This document shows, piece after piece, positions 59,068 to 64,000 of a stretch of DNA of 64,000 nt (the stretch's first letter is position 1; each line of letters starts with the position of its first letter). A program made the position numbers and the translations under genes. Under the pieces are notes generated by a model. The model was not told where the DNA came from, did no database searches, and worked only from the letters and a program-made list of their open reading frames with translations. This DNA is from Umezawaea endophytica (GTDB lineage: Bacteria > Actinomycetota > Actinomycetes > Mycobacteriales > Pseudonocardiaceae): positions 80,494-144,493 of the forward strand of contig NZ_JANYMP010000021.1 in NCBI RefSeq assembly GCF_025061645.1, in the 5' to 3' direction.

Positions 59068-59511
59068 GTGCCGACCCCCGCCAGCTCCGCGCTGCACGAC
59101 TCCCTCCCCCACGTCGACTACGCCGACGCCCACTCCGCCCCCCTCCCCGAAGACGCCCCGACCGACCCCCACGCCTGGGTCACCCGCCTGTTCTCCAACC
59201 CACCCCGAACGTTCCGCCTGCTGATGGGCGCGCGGGACCGGCTGGTCGGCACGGCTGGGCTCAAGAAGGGGTCGTTCCCGGAGTTGTTGAGCACCGCGGA
59301 GGAGGTCGTGCTGGGGGTGGATGATCTCCACCTGGACTTCCGGGTCGGGGTGCGGGTCGATCCCGGTCGCGGGCTGGTGACGGTGGGTACCGTCGTGCGG
59401 TTCCACAACCTGTTCGGCAGGCTCTACTTCCTGCCCGTCCGGGCGGTGCACGCGGTCGTCGTGCGATCGATGCTGCGCCACGCGACCGAGCGCCGACCGG
59501 GGAACGCCTGA
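59068..59511 (+). CDS. DUF2867 domain protein
   Basis: The 147-residue protein matches DUF2867, a small START-like domain: DYADAHSAPLPEDAPTDPHA near the start, LLMGARDRLVGTAGLKKG, LGVDDLHLDFRVGVRVD and RFHNLFGRLYFLPVRAVHAVVV toward the end. Function is unknown, lipid or polyketide binding is often suggested. GTG at 59068 has GGAG eight bases upstream; GTG at 59062 is an alternative. A bidirectional terminator follows. Confidence 0.8.
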   Translation: MPTPASSALHDSLPHVDYADAHSAPLPEDAPTDPHAWVTRLFSNPPRTFRLLMGARDRLVGTAGLKKGSFPELLSTAEEVVLGVDDLHLDFRVGVRVDPGRGLVTVGTVVRFHNLFGRLYFLPVRAVHAVVVRSMLRHATERRPGNA

Positions 59512-59534
59512 GCGCTCCCCGGTCGGCGTGCCCT

Positions 59535-59559
59535 TGCCGGGTGGGGGGACCACCCGGCA
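59535..59559. terminator. bidirectional hairpin between DUF2867 and chitinase genes
   Basis: TGCCGGGTGG and CCACCCGGCA form a perfect 10-base-pair stem around GGGGA. It lies between the two stop codons of converging genes, 23 bases after one and 7 bases after the other. Confidence 0.75.
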
Positions 59560-59566
59560 GTGGCGG

Positions 59567-61069
59567 TCATCGGGGCAGGAACGCCCGGTTGGCCTTGGAG
59601 AACTCGAAACCGTTGAACCGGTCCCAGTTGATCGACCACGTCATCAGGCCGCGCAGGTTCGGGTACACGCCCCGCGGCTGGTACGAGCCGCAGTTCGTGC
59701 CCTTCATCAGGCAGTTCAACGCCGTGTGCGTGTCGGCGACGGAGGTGAAGCCGCCGCCGGCGTTGACGCTCGCGGGCAGGCCGATGGCGACCTGGTCCTG
59801 GCGGAGGCCGGGGAAGAACTTGGTCGTGTCGCCGCGGACGGGGAAGCCCGCGAGGACCATGTCGGTCATGGCGACGTGGAAGTCGGCGCCGCCCATGAAG
59901 TGGTACTGGTTGTCCAGGCCCGTGACGGGGCCCGAGTTGTAGTCCTGCACGTGCAGCAGGGTCAGCGAGTCGCGCAGGGCGTGGATGACGGGCAGGTACG
60001 CGCCGGTGCGGCTGTCGGCGCCGCCCTGGCCGCCGTAGAACTGGTAGCCGACCTGGACGAAGAACGTCTCGGGCGCCATGGTGAGCACGAACTTGCTGCC
60101 GTAGCGGGCCTTCAGCGTCTTCAGCGCGGAGATCAGGTTCACGATGACCGGCGTGGTCGGGCTGCGGAAGTCGGTGTCACCGGCGTTCAACGACAGCGAG
60201 TGGCCCTCGAAGTCGACGTCGAGGCCGTCCAGGCCGTACTTGTCGATGATGGCCGACGCGGAGCTGACGAACGCGTCGCGCGCGGCCGTCGTGGACAACT
60301 GGACCTGGCCGTTGGCGCCGCCGATGGAGATCAGCACCTTCTTGCCCGCCGCCTGCTTGGCGCGGATGCCCGCGATGAACTCGGCCTCGGACTCGACGTT
60401 CGGGCACTCGGCGACGGGGCACTGGGCGAACCGGAGCTGGCCGGACGTGGCGGACGTGGGCTCGGCGAAGGACAGGTTGATGATGTCCCAGTCGTCGGAG
60501 ACATCCTTCATCCGGATGTACCCGGAGCCGTTGGCGAAGCTCGCGTGCAGGTAGCCGACGAGCACCCGCTTCGGCAGGCCGGTCGCGGGCGTGGTGGTGG
60601 TGGTGGTGGTGGTCGTAGTCGTCGTCGTGGTCGTGGTGGTCGTCGTGCTGCTGGTCGTGGTCGGCGGCGTCGTACCGCCGGTGCACGCGGCACCGTTGAT
60701 CTTGCAGTTGGCCGGGCTCGCGGTGCCCGAGGCGTTGAAGCCGAACGTGACCGTGGCGCCGGGCGCGACGGTGCCGTTGTAGTCGCGGTTGGTGAACGTG
60801 TAGTGGCCTGAGCTGTTGGTCTGCAACGAGTCCCAGTACGCGCCGACGGTGGTGCCCGCGGGCAGGTCGAACTCGACCTTCCAGCTCGTCACCGTCGAGC
60901 TGGTGTCGTTCTTGACGGCGAACTGGGCGGTGTAGCCCGTCTCCCAGCTCGACGACTTGGTGAAGGTGGCCGTGACACCCGCGGCGTAGGCGGGCGCGAG
61001 GCTCACCAGCACCGCTCCGAGCATCAACGTCACCACCGCCGCCACCCTGGCGGCCAGCACTCGTGACAT
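59567..61069 (-). CDS. secreted GH18 chitinase with N-terminal CBM2
   Basis: The 500-residue protein has a signal peptide (LAARVAAVVTLMLGAVLVSLAPAYA), a cellulose/chitin-binding CBM2 module (about residues 31-130, with SSSWETGYTAQFAVKN and SWKVEFDLP), a Ser/Thr linker that is almost pure threonine for about 20 residues, and a GH18 barrel with SIGG and the catalytic DGLDVDFEG (DxxDxDxE), YxxN-type substrate residues and MTWSINWD at the end. It hydrolyses chitin. The ATG at 61069 follows AGGAGG. A DasR-like site lies upstream, as with Streptomyces chitinases. It converges on the DUF2867 gene. Confidence 0.93.
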   Translation of the reverse strand: MSRVLAARVAAVVTLMLGAVLVSLAPAYAAGVTATFTKSSSWETGYTAQFAVKNDTSSTVTSWKVEFDLPAGTTVGAYWDSLQTNSSGHYTFTNRDYNGTVAPGATVTFGFNASGTASPANCKINGAACTGGTTPPTTTSSTTTTTTTTTTTTTTTTTTTPATGLPKRVLVGYLHASFANGSGYIRMKDVSDDWDIINLSFAEPTSATSGQLRFAQCPVAECPNVESEAEFIAGIRAKQAAGKKVLISIGGANGQVQLSTTAARDAFVSSASAIIDKYGLDGLDVDFEGHSLSLNAGDTDFRSPTTPVIVNLISALKTLKARYGSKFVLTMAPETFFVQVGYQFYGGQGGADSRTGAYLPVIHALRDSLTLLHVQDYNSGPVTGLDNQYHFMGGADFHVAMTDMVLAGFPVRGDTTKFFPGLRQDQVAIGLPASVNAGGGFTSVADTHTALNCLMKGTNCGSYQPRGVYPNLRGLMTWSINWDRFNGFEFSKANRAFLPR

Positions 61070-61114
61070 TCGTCCTCCTAGTGGTGGCGGCCTCCAGGTG
61101 GTCCTTCCGGGAAT

Positions 61115-61126
61115 TGGACTAGACCA
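61115..61126 (-). promoter_or_regulatory. DasR-like dre site before the chitinase gene
   Basis: On the minus strand this reads TGGTCTAGTCCA, one base from the DasR core TGGTCTAGACCA known from Streptomyces chitin and GlcNAc genes. A TTGACA (61137-61142 on the minus strand) lies 17 bases before TCCAAT, so the site overlaps the predicted promoter, 46 bases from the start codon. Confidence 0.7.
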
Positions 61127-61180
61127 TCTACCCACTGTCAAGGTTCGAGGCGAAAACGTTCCCCGGCCGAACGTCCGACG

Positions 61181-61186
61181 TATAGC
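61181..61186 (+). promoter_or_regulatory. -10 element for the FtsX-type gene
   Basis: TATAGC lies eight bases before the GTG start at 61195, with GGAG directly between. The arrangement suggests a leaderless or very short-leader transcript. It is in the same 125-base region as the divergent chitinase promoter. Confidence 0.4.
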
Positions 61187-61194
61187 GTGCGGAG

Positions 61195-63687
61195 GTGCAG
61201 ATCCCGTGGCGCGCCGCCCCCAGAGCAGCGCTTTCCAGTCCGCTCACGCTGCTGGTGAGCGTCGTGACGGCGTTGCTGCTGAGCTTCGTCGTGGCCGCCG
61301 CCGTCCTGCACTCCTCGGCGTCCGGCAGCGCCGCCATCGCCTACCAGGAGGACCGGCTCTGCGACCAGTTGCTGCACCCCGGCCTGGACGCCAAGAAGGG
61401 CGTGCCGACGAAGTCGGTGAACGAGGTCGTCGACATCGCGACGAAGGCGGCGGGCGGCGGCGAGGTGCTGGCGGGCACGTACACCGAGGTGCGCAGGGCC
61501 GACTTCGGCGGCGCGGCGACGTTCGCGAAGTTCGGCTACCGCGAGGGCGCGGTCGACCGCCTGCGCGTCCTCGAAGGCGGGTCGCGCGACGGGCTGTGGG
61601 TGCCGCTGAGCCTGACGAAGACCGTGGAGGGCTTCCAGCTCGGGCAGCGCGGCATGGGCGGACGGCTGCCCCCGGTGACCGCGGTCTACGCCGACCTCAA
61701 CGACCCGCTCGACCAGTGGTGGTGCACCGAGCGGCAGTTCGTCATCCCGAACATCATCGACAAGAACACCGACGTGACCAGCGCCGTGGTGTGGATGCCC
61801 AGCAGGCAGTCGTTCCTCGACCTGCCGGAGAGCGTCACCGCGGGCGGCGTCGGCATGACCGTCCGCTTCCCCACCGAGGCCCCGGCCACCGCGGCCGAGG
61901 CGCAGGCCCTGCTGGAGCGCGGAACGGCGGTGCTGGACCGGGCGAACCTGGGGCTGCGCCGCAACGTCGTGCTGCCTCTGCCGGTCGAGAACGCGCGGGC
62001 GACCATCGGCAACGTCCGCTCGGCGATCCTGCCGCTGACCCTGATCAGCCTGCTGATCGGGCTCGCGGGCGTCGCCACGGTGACGTCGGGCTGGGTGCAG
62101 CGCTGCCACACCGAGCTGCGGATGCTGTGGTGCCGCGGCTCAGGGCCCGCGGCGCTGGGCGGCCGGGCCGTGCTCGAACTGGGGCTGCCGCTGCTGCTGG
62201 GCGGCATCGCCGGTCTGGGCGTGGCCTGGCTGCTGCTGCCCGTCTACGCCCCGTCGACCTCGCTGGAGCCCGGCACTGTGCCGACGGCCGCGGCTGCGGT
62301 CGGCGTCGTGGTGCTCGCGAGCCTGGTGGTGACGTGGCTGGTCGCCGCGTTCCGCACGCACCGCGCGTTCCAGGGCCGTCCGTCGAGCGGCCGGGCGCGG
62401 CGGGTGTTCGCCGCGGTCCCGTGGGAGCTGGCGACCGGTGTGCTGGCGGTCCTCGCCTGGCAGCGCCTGCGCGAGAGCGGCCTGTCCACGCCGGTGAAGA
62501 TCGGCGGGCTGCCGCGGATCGACGCCGCCGCGCTCGCGTTCCCGCTCCTGGTCGTGCTGACGACGGCGCTGCTCGCGGCGCGGGTGTTGCGCGTGCTGCT
62601 GCGGCTGTCGCACCGGATGTCGCTGTGGCACCTGCCCGCCGCGCAGATCGCCGTCCGCAGGCTGGCCGCGACCGCGGGTCCCGTCACGGGTGTGCTGCTC
62701 GTCGGTGTCCTGGCCATCGGCACGATCGCCGTCGGCAGCACCGTGGCGGGCGCGCAGAAGGCGTCGCTGGACGACAAGTCCGGCTTCTACACGGGCGCGA
62801 ACAGCGTGGTGCAGATCGGCACGGACCTGGTCACCGGCGCTCGGGAGCTGCCTGCGGAACTGCGCGGGTCCACCACGATCGTCGGCGTCAGCAGCCAGTA
62901 CGAGCGCACGGCGCTGGTGGTCGACCCCGCGACGTTCACCGACGGCGCCTACCTCGGCGCCGTGGACCCCGACGAGCTGCGCGCCCGGCTGACCGAGCCG
63001 CTGAGGATCGGCACGACGCCGAACCGCGCGGTCCAGCTACCGGGCCTGCCGCCGCTCAACCCCACCGCGGGCCTCCCGTCGTTCCCCAAGGTCGGCACCT
63101 CCGGGTACGTGGTGCCGATCGACCGGATCACGTCGGTCAAGGACGTCAACACCTGGTACCTGTGGTCCTCCAGGTCCGCGATCGACCTCGTCCGGCCGCT
63201 CCAGGCCGCCGAGATCGGCTACCGCAACGTCGAGGAGCGCTCCAAGGCGATCTCCGGGCTGCCGTTCCTGACGATCCAGTGGACGTTCACCTTCGTCACC
63301 GCGATCGGCGGGGTGCTGGCGATCGTGGCGGCCATCGCCCTGCTGCTCGCGATCGAGGTGCGCAGGCGGCAGAACGCCGTCGCGGGCGCGCTGAGCACCC
63401 GGATGGGCATGAGCCCGGCGACGCTGCTGTCCAGCCACCTGGTGGAACTCGGCGCGCTGACGGGGTTCGCGGTCGTCGTCGGCAGCGCGGCGGGCGCGAT
63501 CGGCACCGGGTTCGCCGTGCCGCGCCTGGATCCCGCGCCACGCCTCGCGCCGGGCCCGGTCCTGCCGAACCTGCTGCCGCTGCTCACCACCACGGTGCTC
63601 GGCAGCGCGCTGGTCGTCGTGGCGGCGGCGTGGATCGCGCTGCGCGCTTCCAGGTCCGCTCGAATCGGGGAGTTGATCCGTGGCTGA
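61195..63687 (+). CDS. FtsX-like ABC transporter permease
   Basis: The 830-residue membrane protein has the tandem FtsX layout: an N-terminal helix (LTLLVSVVTALLLSFVVAAAV), a large extracellular segment (about 40-265), three or four helices (ILPLTLISLLIGLAGVATV; LGLPLLLGGIAGLGVAWLLL), another middle helix pair, a second extracellular segment and C-terminal helices ending in ELIRG. It fits MacB/LolCDE-like exporters or mechanotransmission complexes, not importers. The stop overlaps the ATPase start by eight bases. Cargo is unknown; export of a lipoprotein or peptide is possible. Confidence 0.85.
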   Translation: MQIPWRAAPRAALSSPLTLLVSVVTALLLSFVVAAAVLHSSASGSAAIAYQEDRLCDQLLHPGLDAKKGVPTKSVNEVVDIATKAAGGGEVLAGTYTEVRRADFGGAATFAKFGYREGAVDRLRVLEGGSRDGLWVPLSLTKTVEGFQLGQRGMGGRLPPVTAVYADLNDPLDQWWCTERQFVIPNIIDKNTDVTSAVVWMPSRQSFLDLPESVTAGGVGMTVRFPTEAPATAAEAQALLERGTAVLDRANLGLRRNVVLPLPVENARATIGNVRSAILPLTLISLLIGLAGVATVTSGWVQRCHTELRMLWCRGSGPAALGGRAVLELGLPLLLGGIAGLGVAWLLLPVYAPSTSLEPGTVPTAAAAVGVVVLASLVVTWLVAAFRTHRAFQGRPSSGRARRVFAAVPWELATGVLAVLAWQRLRESGLSTPVKIGGLPRIDAAALAFPLLVVLTTALLAARVLRVLLRLSHRMSLWHLPAAQIAVRRLAATAGPVTGVLLVGVLAIGTIAVGSTVAGAQKASLDDKSGFYTGANSVVQIGTDLVTGARELPAELRGSTTIVGVSSQYERTALVVDPATFTDGAYLGAVDPDELRARLTEPLRIGTTPNRAVQLPGLPPLNPTAGLPSFPKVGTSGYVVPIDRITSVKDVNTWYLWSSRSAIDLVRPLQAAEIGYRNVEERSKAISGLPFLTIQWTFTFVTAIGGVLAIVAAIALLLAIEVRRRQNAVAGALSTRMGMSPATLLSSHLVELGALTGFAVVVGSAAGAIGTGFAVPRLDPAPRLAPGPVLPNLLPLLTTTVLGSALVVVAAAWIALRASRSARIGELIRG

Positions 63688-64000
63688 CCACGTCCTGCGG
63701 CTGGTGGAGGTCGGCGTCGACTACCGGACGCCCGGCGGCACGGTGACGGCCGTGTCCGACGTGAGCCTCGACGTCCCGGCGCGCGGCGTCACCGTGCTGG
63801 CCGGTCCCTCCGGGTCGGGCAAGTCGACGCTGCTGCGCGTGCTGAGCCTGGTCGAGCGGCCGACGCTGGGCAACGTCGAGCTGCGCGGCGCGGGCACGAC
63901 GAGGCTGCCGAACCGGGCTCGGCGGGCGTTGCGGCGCACCGACGTGGCGCTGGTGTTCCAGAACCCCGGCGACAACCTGATCGGCCACCTGTCGGTCGGC
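63680..64000 (+). CDS. ABC transporter ATP-binding protein, partial
   Basis: The visible 107 residues contain the Walker A GPSGSGKST and the Q-loop VFQNPGDNL; signature and Walker B lie beyond the right window edge. It is of the LolD/MacB type normally paired with FtsX-like permeases. GTG overlaps the permease stop by eight bases. TRLPNRARRALRRTDVALV is the expected insert before the Q-loop. Confidence 0.88.
   Translation, partial: MADHVLRLVEVGVDYRTPGGTVTAVSDVSLDVPARGVTVLAGPSGSGKSTLLRVLSLVERPTLGNVELRGAGTTRLPNRARRALRRTDVALVFQNPGDNLIGHLSVG

Overview
The window is 64 kb of very GC-rich DNA (roughly 70-75 % by eye). GTG and TTG starts are frequent, genes often overlap by 4-8 bases, and non-coding strands carry long spurious open frames. 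Gene content points to a soil actinomycete. Secreted glycoside hydrolases, many LacI/TetR/GntR regulators, a four-EF-hand calerythrin-like protein, actinobacterial Ku, a DasR-like site before a chitinase and a meroterpenoid-type cluster together suggest Pseudonocardiaceae (Saccharothrix/Actinosynnema/Lentzea-like). That placement is inference. I saw no rRNA, tRNA, CRISPR array or insertion sequence.

1-4.9 kb: a catabolic cluster with an AtuA/DUF1446 protein, a DUF4387 partner, a D-2-hydroxyacid dehydrogenase, a GPH-type MFS transporter and a GntR regulator. The same 12-base operator candidate lies before atuA and between the transporter and the regulator. 5.0-17.3 kb: a second MFS transporter, then a terpenoid/meroterpenoid-type biosynthetic cluster: PLP aminotransferase, squalene-cyclase-fold protein without DxDD, cytochrome P450, TauD-type oxygenase, methyltransferase, FAD epoxidase-like monooxygenase, UbiA prenyltransferase, and a single polypeptide fusing an aminotransferase to a polyprenyl diphosphate synthase. 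The fusion is the most unusual gene in the window.

17.8-27 kb: small regulator/enzyme units. These are TetR with a zinc alcohol dehydrogenase, a mannonate dehydratase remnant with its centre deleted, a secreted SMP-30-like protein, the EF-hand protein, LacI with a GH3 glycosidase and three copies of one palindrome, and TetR with an SDR and three copies of another. 27.0-37.0 kb: a rhamnose scavenging operon on the minus strand: ABC ATPase, two permeases, binding lipoprotein, L-rhamnose isomerase, GH78 alpha-L-rhamnosidase and LacI regulator. The later rhamnose catabolic enzymes are not in the window.

37-43 kb: a 50-residue protein, LysR with an NmrA-type reductase and a darcynin-family protein, a luciferase-like flavin enzyme, and a partner-switching set (one HATPase-type kinase, two STAS proteins). 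43-55.6 kb is mostly cell envelope: class A penicillin-binding protein with PASTA, GH25 muramidase, NodB-type deacetylase lipoprotein, DUF3152 zincin-like protein, a small rodlin-like secreted protein, two DivIVA-like coiled-coil proteins, a large hairpin, a secreted Gly-Asp repeat protein, a DUF4015-type glycoside hydrolase and an MDR oxidoreductase. 55.9-64 kb: an orphan CxxC protein, Ku between oppositely skewed low-complexity regions, a DUF2867 protein, a CBM2-GH18 chitinase with a DasR-like site, and an FtsX-type ABC exporter whose ATPase is cut by the window edge.
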